Under the pieces are notes generated by a model. It saw only the letters and a list, made by a program, of their open reading frames with translations, was not told where the DNA came from and searched no databases. Below, one piece after another: positions 1-10,888 of a DNA stretch of 46,544 nucleotides. This DNA is from an uncultured Pelagibacteraceae bacterium (lineage in GTDB: Bacteria; Pseudomonadota; Alphaproteobacteria; Pelagibacterales; Pelagibacteraceae): positions 1-46,544 of the forward strand of contig CACKFS010000001.1 of assembly GCA_902599575.1 (NCBI GenBank), in the 5' to 3' direction. A program made the position numbers and the translations under genes. Each line of letters starts with the position of its first letter. Position 1 is the first letter of the stretch.

Positions 1-89
1 ACTAGAATGCAACATATTTTTAAAGGCAGAAAATATTGAAGCCTTCTCAAAACTCAGGGATTTAAAGGATAATTTTTAGCTTATTAATC

Positions 90-117
90 TTGACTATAAA
101 AAAGCTAATTATATATT
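90..117 (+). promoter_or_regulatory. candidate sigma-70-type promoter of rplU-rpmA operon
   Basis: A -35 like TTGACT (90-95) and a -10 like TATATT (112-117) are separated by 16 bp and lie 25 bp before the rplU start. The spacing and sequence fit a housekeeping promoter. A 7-bp dyad, TTAGCTT (76-82) and AAGCTAA (102-108), encloses the -35 box. The call rests on sequence match only, in AT-rich DNA where chance matches are common. Confidence 0.5.
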
Positions 118-141
118 GCATTTAATTTTTAAGAATAAAAC

Positions 142-540
142 ATGTCTTTTGCGATAATACAAACTGGTGGAAAACAATATAAAGTTAAAGCTGGAGAAAT
201 AATTAAAATAGAAAAATTTGGAGATCAAAAACCAAATTCTAAAATTGAATTTAAAGAAATACTTGCCTACGGAGATGATAAAAATGTTGAGGTGGGTTTA
301 CCCACTGTTCAAGGAGCAAAAGTAGAAGCTGAATTTTTAAAAAATGCTAAAAATAGGACAGTTCTAATATTTAAAAAAAGACGAAGAAAAAATTCTAGAA
401 GAAAAAATGGTCACAGACAGCAATACTCATTAATTAGAGTCAATAAGATAATGTCAAAAGATGGTAAAGTATTGTCTGAGGCTGAAAAAATTAGTAAAGT
501 AAAAAAAGAAAAAAAGACTGAAACTAAAAAAGATAAGTAA
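142..540 (+). CDS. rplU: 50S ribosomal protein L21
   Basis: L21 binds 23S rRNA in the large subunit. The N-terminus (MSFAIIQTGGKQYKVKAGE) and the basic segment around residues 75-95 (KKRRRKNSRRKNGHRQ) are characteristic of the family. At 132 residues it is about 30 longer than the usual ~103; the extra part is a lysine-rich C-terminal tail (from about residue 104) with no recognisable fold. It is the first gene of a plus-strand run and sits 8 bp before rpmA, the classic L21-L27 pair. The ATG at 142 gives the conserved N-terminus, so the start is secure. Identity is certain; the meaning of the tail is not known. Confidence 0.97.
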   Translation: MSFAIIQTGGKQYKVKAGEIIKIEKFGDQKPNSKIEFKEILAYGDDKNVEVGLPTVQGAKVEAEFLKNAKNRTVLIFKKRRRKNSRRKNGHRQQYSLIRVNKIMSKDGKVLSEAEKISKVKKEKKTETKKDK

Positions 541-548
541 AATAAATT

Positions 549-803
549 ATGGCAACAAAAAAAGCAGGTGGATCCTCTCGAAACGGAAGAGATAGTGCTG
601 GTAGAAGATTAGGTGTAAAAAAATATGGTGGCCAATTCGTTGTACCTGGCAATATAATAGTTAGGCAAAGAGGAACTAAAATTTTTCCAGGCCAAAACGT
701 TGGCATGGGCAAAGATCACTCTATTTTCTCGGTTGTTAAGGGTAAGGTTGTTTTTAAAAAAAGTAAGTCAGATAGAACTTACGTTTCAGTAAAACCCAAT
801 TAA
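549..803 (+). CDS. rpmA: 50S ribosomal protein L27
   Basis: L27 reaches towards the peptidyl transferase centre of the 50S subunit with its N-terminal tail. The 84-residue protein has the family start [16 protein letters not shown] and the core [21 protein letters not shown]; length is normal. There is no N-terminal extension of the kind cleaved in Firmicutes, so the mature tail begins at the initiator Met/Ala. It follows rplU by 8 bp and precedes obgE by 29 bp, the standard rplU-rpmA-obg arrangement. Confidence 0.98.
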   Translation: MATKKAGGSSRNGRDSAGRRLGVKKYGGQFVVPGNIIVRQRGTKIFPGQNVGMGKDHSIFSVVKGKVVFKKSKSDRTYVSVKPN

Positions 804-807
804 ATTC

Positions 808-831
808 ATACAACATAAACAAAAGTTGTAT
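808..831 (+). repeat. inverted repeat (potential hairpin) between rpmA and obgE
   Basis: A perfect 7-bp inverted repeat ATACAAC (808-814) and GTTGTAT (825-831) with a 10-nt A-rich loop occupies almost the whole rpmA-obgE gap and ends one base before the obgE ATG at 833. In RNA it could cover the ribosome entry site of obgE. It has no following U-tract on the plus strand, so it is not a typical intrinsic terminator. Confidence 0.5.
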
Positions 832-832
832 T

Positions 833-1816
833 ATGAAATTCCTAGATCAAGTTAAGATATTTGTTAAAGCTGGTAACGGTGGCTCAGGATCACCAAGCTT
901 TAGACGTGAAAAATTTATAGAGTTCGGAGGTCCAGATGGAGGTGACGGGGGTAGAGGTGGCTCTGTGATATTAAAATCAGAGAGAAATTTAAATACTTTA
1001 ATTGATTATAGATATCAACAACATTTCAAAGCTAAAAGGGGTGGTGATGGTAAAGGAAAAAATCAAACAGGCAGAGGTGGAAAAGATTTATTCTTATCTG
1101 TTCCAATAGGGACTCAAGTTTTTGAAGAAGATAATAAAACTTTACTTTTTGATTTCAAAAAAGAAAAAGATGAGTTTACTGTTGCTGTAGGAGGTCGAGG
1201 GGGTTTTGGAAATACCAGATTTAAATCATCTACAAATAGAGCTCCGAGAAAATTTACAAAAGGTACAAAAGGCGAGGAATTTTGGATTTGGTTACAACTT
1301 AAAACGATTGCTGATATTGGAATAATAGGTTTACCAAATGCAGGCAAATCAAGTTTACTTGCATCAATAACTTCTGCAAATCCCAAAATTGCTAATTATA
1401 AGTTTACAACTATAAATCCTAATCTAGGTGTTGCAATGTATGATAATAAAGAGATTACATTAGCAGATATACCAGGACTAATTGAAGGAGCGCACACTGG
1501 CGTCGGTTTAGGTATTAAGTTTTTAAAACATGTAGAAAGATGTAAAACACTATTACACTTAATTGATGTTTCTGAGGAAGATATGGTTAATTCTTATAAA
1601 CAAATTAGAAAAGAACTAGGTAAGTATAGTAAGGAATTATTAAAAAAAAAAGAAATTGTTGTGTTAAATAAAGTCGATTTATTGTCACAAAATGAGCTCA
1701 AAATTAAAAAAATGAAATTCGAGGAAAAATTAAATAAAAAAGTTATTCAATTATCTACTTTTGACAAAAAATTAATATCAAATTTAAAAATAAATTTACT
1801 TAAAAATGTATCTTGA
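833..1816 (+). CDS. obgE: Obg family GTPase (ribosome assembly)
   Basis: Obg is an essential GTPase acting in late 50S assembly and stress signalling. The N-terminal glycine-rich Obg fold occupies about residues 1-158 (KFLDQVKIFVKAGNGGSGSPSF and repeated GG motifs). The G domain follows, with P-loop GLPNAGKSS (about 164-172), switch region ending in DIPGLIEGA and specificity motif NKVD near residue 279. The 327-residue protein stops soon after the G domain, so the variable C-terminal (OCT) domain seen in some Obg proteins is absent, as in many Gram-negative forms. It overlaps proB by 11 bp. Confidence 0.97.
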   Translation: MKFLDQVKIFVKAGNGGSGSPSFRREKFIEFGGPDGGDGGRGGSVILKSERNLNTLIDYRYQQHFKAKRGGDGKGKNQTGRGGKDLFLSVPIGTQVFEEDNKTLLFDFKKEKDEFTVAVGGRGGFGNTRFKSSTNRAPRKFTKGTKGEEFWIWLQLKTIADIGIIGLPNAGKSSLLASITSANPKIANYKFTTINPNLGVAMYDNKEITLADIPGLIEGAHTGVGLGIKFLKHVERCKTLLHLIDVSEEDMVNSYKQIRKELGKYSKELLKKKEIVVLNKVDLLSQNELKIKKMKFEEKLNKKVIQLSTFDKKLISNLKINLLKNVS

Positions 1817-2912
1817 AAATTCCAAAACTATTATTGTTAAAATAGGATCGTCATTAATTATTGATGATAAAAAAATTATCAGAAAAAAATGGTTATTAGA
1901 GTTTGCAAAAGATATTAAAGATTTAAGAAAAAAAAATAAGAATATTATTATAGTAAGCTCAGGTGCAATAGCTCTTGGTTGTAAGAAATTAAATATAGCA
2001 AAGAAAAAACTTAAAATAGATCAAAGTCAAGCCGTAGCATCTGTAGGACAAATCGAGTTAATGAATTTATTTAAGGAGGTTTTCGCTATTCAAAAAATTA
2101 ATATTTCCCAGATATTGCTCACACTAGAAGATACTGAAATAAGAAGGAGGGCTATAAATGCTAAAAGGACGATTGAAAATTTATTTAATCTTAATTTTAT
2201 ACCGATAGTTAATGAAAATGATACTATTGCTACTTCCGAAATAAAATATGGAGATAATGATAGACTAGCCTCAAGAGTTGCTCAAATTTCTGATGCAGAT
2301 TGTCTTGTATTATTATCAGATGTGGATGGACTTTATACAAAAAATCCAAAAATTCATAAGCATGCTAAATTGATAAATAAGATTGAAAAAATAGACCAAA
2401 ATATAATTAAATTAGCTTCTAGGAAAACAAGTGAGTATGGATCAGGTGGTATGAAGACTAAAATTGATGCAGCTAGAATATGTGCGCTTTCAGGATGTAA
2501 AATGGCAATAGCAAACGGATTAAAAGAAAGACCTTTGAGTAATATTTTAGATAAAAAAATATGTACTTGGTTTATTCCTGAAATTTCTAAATTAGATGCT
2601 AGAAAAAAGTGGATTGCCAGTACTTTACGTGCAAAAGGATATTTAAAGATTGATGACGGTGCTGAAAATGCGTTACGAAAAGGCAAGAGTTTGCTGGCCG
2701 CGGGTGTAAAGAGTGTTGAAGGTTCATTCAAAAAAGGCGATCAAATAAAAATAATTAGTAAAAATGATAAAGAGCTAGCTGTAGGCCTGAGTTCATTTTC
2801 ATCTGAGGAAATTGATAAAATAAAAGGTCATCAGTCAAATAAAATTGAAGAATTAATAGGTTACAAAACAAAAACTGAAGTTGTTCACAAAGATGATATG
2901 GTAGAAATTTAG
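1806..2912 (+). CDS. proB: glutamate 5-kinase
   Basis: ProB phosphorylates glutamate to glutamyl 5-phosphate, the first step of proline synthesis, in the cytoplasm. The 368-residue protein has an amino-acid kinase domain (residues ~1-255; start KTIIVKIGSSLI, then VSSGAIALG, NENDTI and the SDVDGLYTKNP region) and a C-terminal PUA domain (about 275-360; LRAKGYLKIDDGAENAL). Length and domain order match the E. coli type, which is feedback-inhibited by proline. The ATG at 1806 lies inside the end of obgE (11-bp overlap) and one base separates its stop from proA. Confidence 0.97.
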   Translation: MYLENSKTIIVKIGSSLIIDDKKIIRKKWLLEFAKDIKDLRKKNKNIIIVSSGAIALGCKKLNIAKKKLKIDQSQAVASVGQIELMNLFKEVFAIQKINISQILLTLEDTEIRRRAINAKRTIENLFNLNFIPIVNENDTIATSEIKYGDNDRLASRVAQISDADCLVLLSDVDGLYTKNPKIHKHAKLINKIEKIDQNIIKLASRKTSEYGSGGMKTKIDAARICALSGCKMAIANGLKERPLSNILDKKICTWFIPEISKLDARKKWIASTLRAKGYLKIDDGAENALRKGKSLLAAGVKSVEGSFKKGDQIKIISKNDKELAVGLSSFSSEEIDKIKGHQSNKIEELIGYKTKTEVVHKDDMVEI

Positions 2913-2913
2913 A

Positions 2914-4164
2914 ATGAAAAAATATTTACAAAAATTAGGTCAAAATTCTTATGAAGCAAGTTTAGAAAAAGTGGATACAAAAACAAAAAATAAGGTTTTA
3001 TTAAAATTCAGTGATTTAATAAAAAAAAATTTAAATAAAATACTTAAACAAAACAAAAAAGATATTAAGTATGCCAAAATAAGAAATATTGATAAAAATT
3101 TAGTTACAAGACTCGAGTTAAATAAATTAAAGCTTGGTTCGATAATTAAAACAATAATTGAAATAACTAGATTAAAGGACCCAATTGGGGTTATTTTAGA
3201 TAAATGGAAAAGACCAAACGGTTTAAAAATTAAAAAAATATCTATTCCAATTGGTGTCATTGGTGTAATTTACGAGAGTAGGCCTAATGTAACTGTAGAT
3301 CTATCTTGTCTTTGTTTTAAATCAGGTAATTCAGTGATCCTCAAGGGTGGTTCAGAAGCTTTTTTTACTAATAAAATATTTGTCAAACTATTTAGAAAAT
3401 CTCTCAAGGCTAATAAAGTGAATATGAATTATGTTCAATTTATTGAAAGAAAAGATAGAAAAGTTGTTAACTCCCTTCTGAAAGATATGAGAAATTATAT
3501 TGATGTTATGATTCCTAGAGGAGGCAAAAACCTTGTTAAGAAAGTCAAAGAATTATGCAATGTTCCAGTAATAGGTCACTTAGAAGGTGTTTGTCACACA
3601 TTTATTGATAAAAAGGTAAATGCAAAAATGGCAAGGAAAGTCGTTTTAAATGCAAAAATGAGAAATGTTAGCATATGTGGAGCTACTGAAACTTTATTAA
3701 TTCATAAAGATTGTCCAAAAAAAGAAATTAATTTGATACTTAACGAATTAAAAAATAATAATTGTTTAATATACGCGGATAATAAAGTCAGAAAAATTTT
3801 TAGTGGTAAACTTAGAAAAGCAACTAATAAAGACTGGCGTAAAGAATATCTTGATTCAAAAATCTCTGTTAAAATTGTTAAAAATGTTAATGAGGCAGTT
3901 CAACACATCAATAAATTTGGTACCATGCATACCGACTCGATTATTACAAATAACCCTGTAAATGCTAATTATTTCATAAAAAATGTAAAAAGTTCTATAG
4001 TTATGCATAATACATCAACTCAATTTGCTGATGGAGGAGAACTAGGCTTTGGTGGAGAAGTTGGAATATCTACAAACAAGTTACCACCAAGAGGTCCTGT
4101 AGGGCTAAATCAATTAGTATCATTTAAATACCACGTAGCTGGAAATGGCCAAATCAGAAAATAA
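2914..4164 (+). CDS. proA: gamma-glutamyl phosphate reductase
   Basis: ProA reduces glutamyl 5-phosphate to glutamate 5-semialdehyde with NADPH, the second step of proline synthesis. The 416-residue length is typical. Visible family motifs are IGVIGVIYESRPNVTVD (about residues 112-128), the MIPRGGKNLV segment, the catalytic cysteine in NVSICGATETLL (about 250-260), and the C-terminal FGGEVGISTNKLPPRGP. It follows proB by one base, consistent with channelling of the labile intermediate. Its 3' end overlaps nadD by 20 bp. Confidence 0.97.
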   Translation: MKKYLQKLGQNSYEASLEKVDTKTKNKVLLKFSDLIKKNLNKILKQNKKDIKYAKIRNIDKNLVTRLELNKLKLGSIIKTIIEITRLKDPIGVILDKWKRPNGLKIKKISIPIGVIGVIYESRPNVTVDLSCLCFKSGNSVILKGGSEAFFTNKIFVKLFRKSLKANKVNMNYVQFIERKDRKVVNSLLKDMRNYIDVMIPRGGKNLVKKVKELCNVPVIGHLEGVCHTFIDKKVNAKMARKVVLNAKMRNVSICGATETLLIHKDCPKKEINLILNELKNNNCLIYADNKVRKIFSGKLRKATNKDWRKEYLDSKISVKIVKNVNEAVQHINKFGTMHTDSIITNNPVNANYFIKNVKSSIVMHNTSTQFADGGELGFGGEVGISTNKLPPRGPVGLNQLVSFKYHVAGNGQIRK

Positions 4165-4681
4165 ACTCATTGAAAAAATAGGTATACTGGGAGGCACGTT
4201 CGACCCACCTCATAAAGGACATTTGAAAATTTCTCAAATAGCAAAAAAAAAATTTGATTTAAAAAAAATAATTTGGGCTATAACACAAAAAAATCCATTT
4301 AAAAAAAAAAGTTATTTTGATTTAAACAAAAGAATAAAACTTTCAAGAAGTTTAACAAAGAATCAAAAATATATTAAGGTTATTTTTTTTGAAAAAAAAA
4401 TTAATTCAAATAAAACAATTAATTTGATAAAGTATTTTATAAGTAAAAGTAAAAAAAAAGAGGTATATTTTTTATTAGGTGCTGATAATTTACTAAATTT
4501 TCACAAATGGGATAATTGGAAGAAAATACCAAAGATTTGTAAAATTGTAGTTTTTGACAGAAATGGTTTTAAGGCAAAGGCTAAAAAATCCATCGCATAT
4601 AAGTCAATTAAAAATAAAGGTCTTATTTATATTGAATTTAAAAAAGTTAACATTTCATCTTCTAAAATTAGAAATTTTTGA
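4145..4681 (+). CDS. nadD: nicotinate-nucleotide adenylyltransferase
   Basis: NadD joins ATP and nicotinate mononucleotide to form deamido-NAD in NAD synthesis. The nucleotidyltransferase signature GGTFDPPHKGHL is at residues 16-27, LGADNLLNFHKWDNWK is the family's central motif, and the second nucleotide-binding motif ISSSKIR is at 170-176. The protein ends only two residues after this motif (178 aa), whereas family members usually continue some 20-35 residues. The start at 4145 overlaps proA by 20 bp; no later Met precedes the signature, so the overlap is probably real. Many lysine codons and poly-A runs reflect the base composition. Confidence 0.92.
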   Translation: MAKSENKLIEKIGILGGTFDPPHKGHLKISQIAKKKFDLKKIIWAITQKNPFKKKSYFDLNKRIKLSRSLTKNQKYIKVIFFEKKINSNKTINLIKYFISKSKKKEVYFLLGADNLLNFHKWDNWKKIPKICKIVVFDRNGFKAKAKKSIAYKSIKNKGLIYIEFKKVNISSSKIRNF

Positions 4682-4696
4682 TATGATTAATAATTA

Positions 4697-5047
4697 ATGG
4701 TCAAAAAAACCAATCTAAAAAAATTAATAATTGAAACATTAGATAACAATAAGGCGCTAGATATAGTTTCAATTGACTTAAAAGATAAGTCCTCAATTGC
4801 GGATCATATGATTATAGCGAGTGGAACCTCTTCAAGACATATCCAGTCATTATCAGAACAGGTATTAGATAAATTTAAAGAGAACGGATTTAGTCAATGT
4901 AAAATTGAAGGAAGAGACAGCACGGAGTGGAAGCTTGTTGACGGTATCGATATTGTTGTTCACATTTTTAACCCAGAAAAAAGAAAATTCTATGAGCTTG
5001 AGAAAATTTGGTCTGAATTAATTCCTAAAGAAAGAGTGATTGTTTAA
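4697..5047 (+). CDS. rsfS: ribosomal silencing factor RsfS
   Basis: RsfS binds L14 and blocks joining of the ribosomal subunits when nutrients are short. The 116-residue protein shows the family core DHMIIASGTSSRHIQSLSEQ (about residues 36-55) and the C-terminal DIVVHIFNPEKRKFYELEKIW. It directly follows nadD, a common bacterial pairing. The usual next gene rlmH is absent here; ctpA starts within the rsfS stop codon (TAATG, 1-bp overlap). Confidence 0.95.
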   Translation: MVKKTNLKKLIIETLDNNKALDIVSIDLKDKSSIADHMIIASGTSSRHIQSLSEQVLDKFKENGFSQCKIEGRDSTEWKLVDGIDIVVHIFNPEKRKFYELEKIWSELIPKERVIV

Positions 5048-6183
5048 TGTGCTACAAAAGAATATTCACTCTTATCATTTTTTTTATTTTGTATTATGGA
5101 AAAGTTAGTGCCCAAGATGAAACGGTTTATGACAAAATAGATCTTTTTGGAGAAGTTTTAGACAAAATAAATAAGGAATATGTAGAAGAAGTAGATCAAT
5201 CAGACACTATAGATGCAGCAATTAACGGTGTCTTACAATCATTAGATCCCTATTCATCATATATGTCTCCAAAAAATTTGGAAGAAATGCAAACAGAAAC
5301 TAAGGGTGAGTTTGGCGGTTTAGGAATAGAAGTTGGTATGGAAGCAGGTGTTGTGAAGGTTATATCGCCTCTTGATAATTCACCTGCTGAAAGAGAAGGT
5401 GTTAAAGCTGGGGACTACATTGTCAAAATAAATGACACACAAGTTCAAGGAAAAACATTAAATGAAGCAGTCGAATTAATGAGAGGTCCTGTCGGATCAA
5501 CTTTAGAAATTACTGTAAGAAGAGTTGGTTTGAGAAAATCATTAGTTTTTAATATAACCAGAGAAATTATTCAGGTTGCATCTGTAAAATCTGAAGTGCT
5601 TGATGAAAAAATTGGATACATCCGTCTCACATCATTTAATGAGAATAGTGACGATCAAATTAAAAAGAAAATTAAAGAATTTAAAAAAAATAAAAAGATA
5701 GTGGGTTATATTTTAGATTTGAGAAATAATCCAGGTGGATTACTAGGCCAAGCAATTAAGATATCAGATTTTTTTTTGGATGACGGTGAAATAGTATCGA
5801 CCAAAGGAAGAAAAAAAAATGAGAACCAAAAATGGTTTGCAAGAGAAGGTGATATAATTAATGGTAAAGCTCTAATAGTTTTAATCAATAAGGGTTCTGC
5901 CTCAGCGTCTGAGATAGTTGCAGGAGCTTTAAAAGATCACAAACGAGCAGTATTAGTTGGTGAGAAAAGTTATGGAAAAGGGTCGGTGCAATCAATTATA
6001 CCTTTAAAAAATCGAGGCGCAATTAGATTAACTATTTCAAAATATTATTTACCATCAGGTAAATCAATCTCAGAAGTTGGTGTAACTCCAGATATAACTG
6101 TAGAAGAAGAGTCTGACGATTTTAGAATTCTTTCTGAAAACGATAATCAACTTAAATTTGCTAGAAAATTATTCACTGGATAA
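5047..6183 (+). CDS. ctpA: carboxyl-terminal processing protease (S41 family)
   Basis: This is a periplasmic serine protease of the CtpA/Prc type that trims C-termini of exported proteins. Residues 1-22 form a signal peptide (MCYKRIFTLIIFFILYYGK, then VSA before QDE). A PDZ domain spans about 90-160 (GGLGIEVGMEAG...MRGPVGS). The S41 catalytic core follows, with the serine in GSASASEIVAGA (S286) and the lysine in GEKSYGKGSVQ (K311), a Ser/Lys dyad. At 378 residues it is slightly shorter than many relatives (400-450), mostly at the C-terminus. It overlaps the rsfS stop by one base and precedes rppH by 4 bp. Confidence 0.95.
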   Translation: MCYKRIFTLIIFFILYYGKVSAQDETVYDKIDLFGEVLDKINKEYVEEVDQSDTIDAAINGVLQSLDPYSSYMSPKNLEEMQTETKGEFGGLGIEVGMEAGVVKVISPLDNSPAEREGVKAGDYIVKINDTQVQGKTLNEAVELMRGPVGSTLEITVRRVGLRKSLVFNITREIIQVASVKSEVLDEKIGYIRLTSFNENSDDQIKKKIKEFKKNKKIVGYILDLRNNPGGLLGQAIKISDFFLDDGEIVSTKGRKKNENQKWFAREGDIINGKALIVLINKGSASASEIVAGALKDHKRAVLVGEKSYGKGSVQSIIPLKNRGAIRLTISKYYLPSGKSISEVGVTPDITVEEESDDFRILSENDNQLKFARKLFTG

Positions 6184-6187
6184 TTTT

Positions 6188-6667
6188 ATGCAGGAAAAGT
6201 TTAAAAATCTACCTTTAAGAGTAGGTGTAGGTATTATTCTTTTAAACAAAGATAATAAAGTTTTTGTAGCTAAAAGATTAGATAACCCCCACAATTATTG
6301 GCAAATGCCTCAGGGTGGTGTAGATGGAAATGAAAAATTTTTAGATGCAGCACTTAGAGAACTTGAGGAAGAGACAGGTGTAAAAAATGTAGATTTAATA
6401 AAAGAGATTGACGGTTATCAAACATATTTTTTACCTGAAAATCTTCTTGGGATAATATGGAGAGGTAAATACAAAGGACAAAAGCAAAAATGGTTTTGTA
6501 TGAGATTTAAAGGTGAAGATACAGAGATCAATATTAAAACGAAAAAACCAGAGTTTTCGGAGTGGAGATGGATTGACTTAGATGAAATTACTAAATGGGT
6601 TGTTGACTTTAAAACTGATGTATACAAAAATTTAAAAAGTGAAGTTAAAAAAATTATTTTTAATTAG
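6188..6667 (+). CDS. rppH: RNA pyrophosphohydrolase (Nudix)
   Basis: RppH removes pyrophosphate from the 5' end of mRNAs and so starts their decay; alphaproteobacterial homologues are also annotated as dinucleoside polyphosphate hydrolases. A perfect Nudix box lies at residues 43-65 (GGVDGNEKFLDAALRELEEE, then TGV). The flanks LPLRVGVGIILLN and YWQMPQGG, and the C-terminal EFSEWRWIDL, are typical of RppH/IalA. I chose the ATG at 6188 (160 aa), 4 bp after ctpA, over an in-frame TTG at 6158 inside ctpA. Its last 8 bp overlap the 3' end of the convergent atpC. Confidence 0.93.
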   Translation: MQEKFKNLPLRVGVGIILLNKDNKVFVAKRLDNPHNYWQMPQGGVDGNEKFLDAALRELEEETGVKNVDLIKEIDGYQTYFLPENLLGIIWRGKYKGQKQKWFCMRFKGEDTEINIKTKKPEFSEWRWIDLDEITKWVVDFKTDVYKNLKSEVKKIIFN

Positions 6668-7055
6668 ACTTTATAGAATTTAAAACCTCAATTTTCTGAT
6701 CTAATATATATCGTTCATTATCTTTAATATTTTCTTTTTTTAAACCTTCCTCCGCGTCCTTCACAATTTTATCCACTTTATTTTTATCCATTTCTTTTAA
6801 GTCAAAAATATTACTTGTTAGTATCGACAAAGTATTATCTTTAAATTCGACAATTCCATCATCTACATAATAATTTGAAGTTTCATTTTTAGATCTTACG
6901 TCAATAATTCCTGGTTTTAAGAAAGAAATTAAAGGAATATGATCTTTTAATATACCCATATATCCTTCAATAGCCGGGATAACTACTTCCTCAGTATCAC
7001 TTTTTGTTAAAAAAGATTTTTCTGGACTTATGATTTCCAAATTAAATTGGTCCAT
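6660..7055 (-). CDS. atpC: ATP synthase F1 subunit epsilon
   Basis: The epsilon subunit is part of the central stalk and regulates ATP hydrolysis. The 131-residue protein has the N-terminal beta-sandwich (FNLEIISPEKSFLTKSDTEEVVIPAIEGYMGILKDHIPLI, residues 3-42), in which the GYMGILKDH segment is the family signature, followed by a helical C-terminus. It is last in atpHAGDC, directly abutting atpD (no spacer). Its stop codon lies inside the end of the convergent rppH, so the two genes share 8 bp and no terminator separates them. Confidence 0.95.
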   Translation of the reverse strand: MDQFNLEIISPEKSFLTKSDTEEVVIPAIEGYMGILKDHIPLISFLKPGIIDVRSKNETSNYYVDDGIVEFKDNTLSILTSNIFDLKEMDKNKVDKIVKDAEEGLKKENIKDNERYILDQKIEVLNSIKSN

Positions 7056-9349
<2,294 letters not shown>

Positions 9350-9357
<8 letters not shown>

Positions 9358-10888
9358 TTTTAAACTTTTCTTTTAAATCGTTTATCAGAGATGCTAAATT
9401 TTTTTCTATATCTTCATCAAGCTTTCCAGAGCTGGAAATACTTTCAATAATCTCAGGTTTTTCAGATTTACATTTTTCCAAAAGTTTGTTTTCGAAATCT
9501 TCGATATTTTTTAAGTCTATATCATCAAGGTATCCTCTAACACCTGCAAATATAGTTAAAACTTGCTCTGCAACAGTCATTGGTGAATATTGTTTTTGCT
9601 TTAATAATTCTGTTAATTTTGATCCTCTATTTAATAATTTTTGAGTTGAGGCATCTAAATCAGAACCAAATTGAGCAAATGCTGCCATTTCTCTGTATTG
9701 GGCCAACTCTAATTTAATTGAACCTGCAACTTTTTTCATTGCTTTAGTTTGAGCGGCTGATCCAACTCGCGAAACAGACAGACCAACATTAACCGCTGGT
9801 CTAATACCTTGATTAAACAATTCTGTTTCTAAAAAAATTTGCCCGTCTGTAATAGAAATTACATTAGTTGGAATATATGCAGAAACATCCCCCGCTTGTG
9901 TCTCTATAACAGGTAATGCTGTTAATGAGCCTCCACCATTTGCGTCACTTAATTTCGCTGCTCTCTCTAGAAGTCTGCTGTGTAAATAAAAGACATCACC
10001 TGGATAAGCTTCTCTACCTGGAGGTCTTCTAAGTAATAGAGACATCTGACGGTAGGCTACTGCTTGTTTTGATAAGTCATCGTAAATAATGAGTGCATGC
10101 ATTCCATTATCTCTAAAATATTCTCCCATAGCACAACCAGTATAAGGTGCTAAGAATTGTAAAGGAGCAGAATCTGAAGCTGTTGCCGAAACTATAGTCG
10201 TATAATCCATAGCTCCTGCATCCTCTAATGTCTTTACAATTTGTGCAACCGTAGATCTTTTTTGGCCTATAGCAACATAAATACAATAAAGTTTTTTGCT
10301 TTCATCTTCTGATTCATTAATTTTTTTTTGATTAATAATTGTGTCGATTGCGACTGCAGTTTTTCCAGTTTGTCTATCTCCTATGATTAATTCTCTTTGG
10401 CCTCTACCAATTGGAATTAGACTATCTATCGATTTTAAACCAGTTTGCATTGGTTCACCTACCGATTGTCTCGGTATAATACCTGGTGCTTTTACTTCCA
10501 CTCTTCTTCTTTCTAGATTTTTTTCGAGATTAGCTTTACCATCTATTGGGTTTCCTAACCCATCAACTACTCTTCCTAATAATTGTTTGCCAACTGGAAC
10601 ATCAACAATTGATCCAGTTCTTTTTACTGTATCTCCTTCTTTAATAGCTCTGTCATCACCAAAAATAACTACGCCAACGTTATCACTTTCAAGGTTTAAA
10701 GCCATTCCCTTTGAACCATCAGAGAATTCAACCATCTCTCCAGCTTGAACATTATCCAGACCATATATTCTAGCTATGCCGTCACCAACAGATAAAACTT
10801 GTCCAATTTCAGTAACCTCAGACTTGTCTCCAAATTTTTTGATTTGTTCTTTTAATATTTTTGTTACTTCTGAAGGATTTATATCCAT
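9350..10888 (-). CDS. atpA: ATP synthase F1 subunit alpha
   Basis: Non-catalytic nucleotide-binding subunit of F1. Walker A GDRQTGKT is at residues 170-177; the alpha signature [17 protein letters not shown] lies near 365-380. The 512-residue length is standard. It abuts atpH (no gap) and overlaps atpG by 8 bp, so the five F1 genes are almost certainly one transcript. Confidence 0.99.

Noticed and set aside
2-79. Open frame of 25 codons at the left edge ending in TAG (77-79), possibly the 3' end of an upstream gene
   Set aside because: It is too short and has no recognisable motif; a 25-codon open stretch can occur by chance, and the upstream sequence needed to judge it is outside the window.
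6158-6187. Upstream TTG start for rppH inside ctpA
   Set aside because: The ATG at 6188 is 4 bp after the ctpA stop and gives the family-like N-terminus; the extra ten residues are not conserved-looking.
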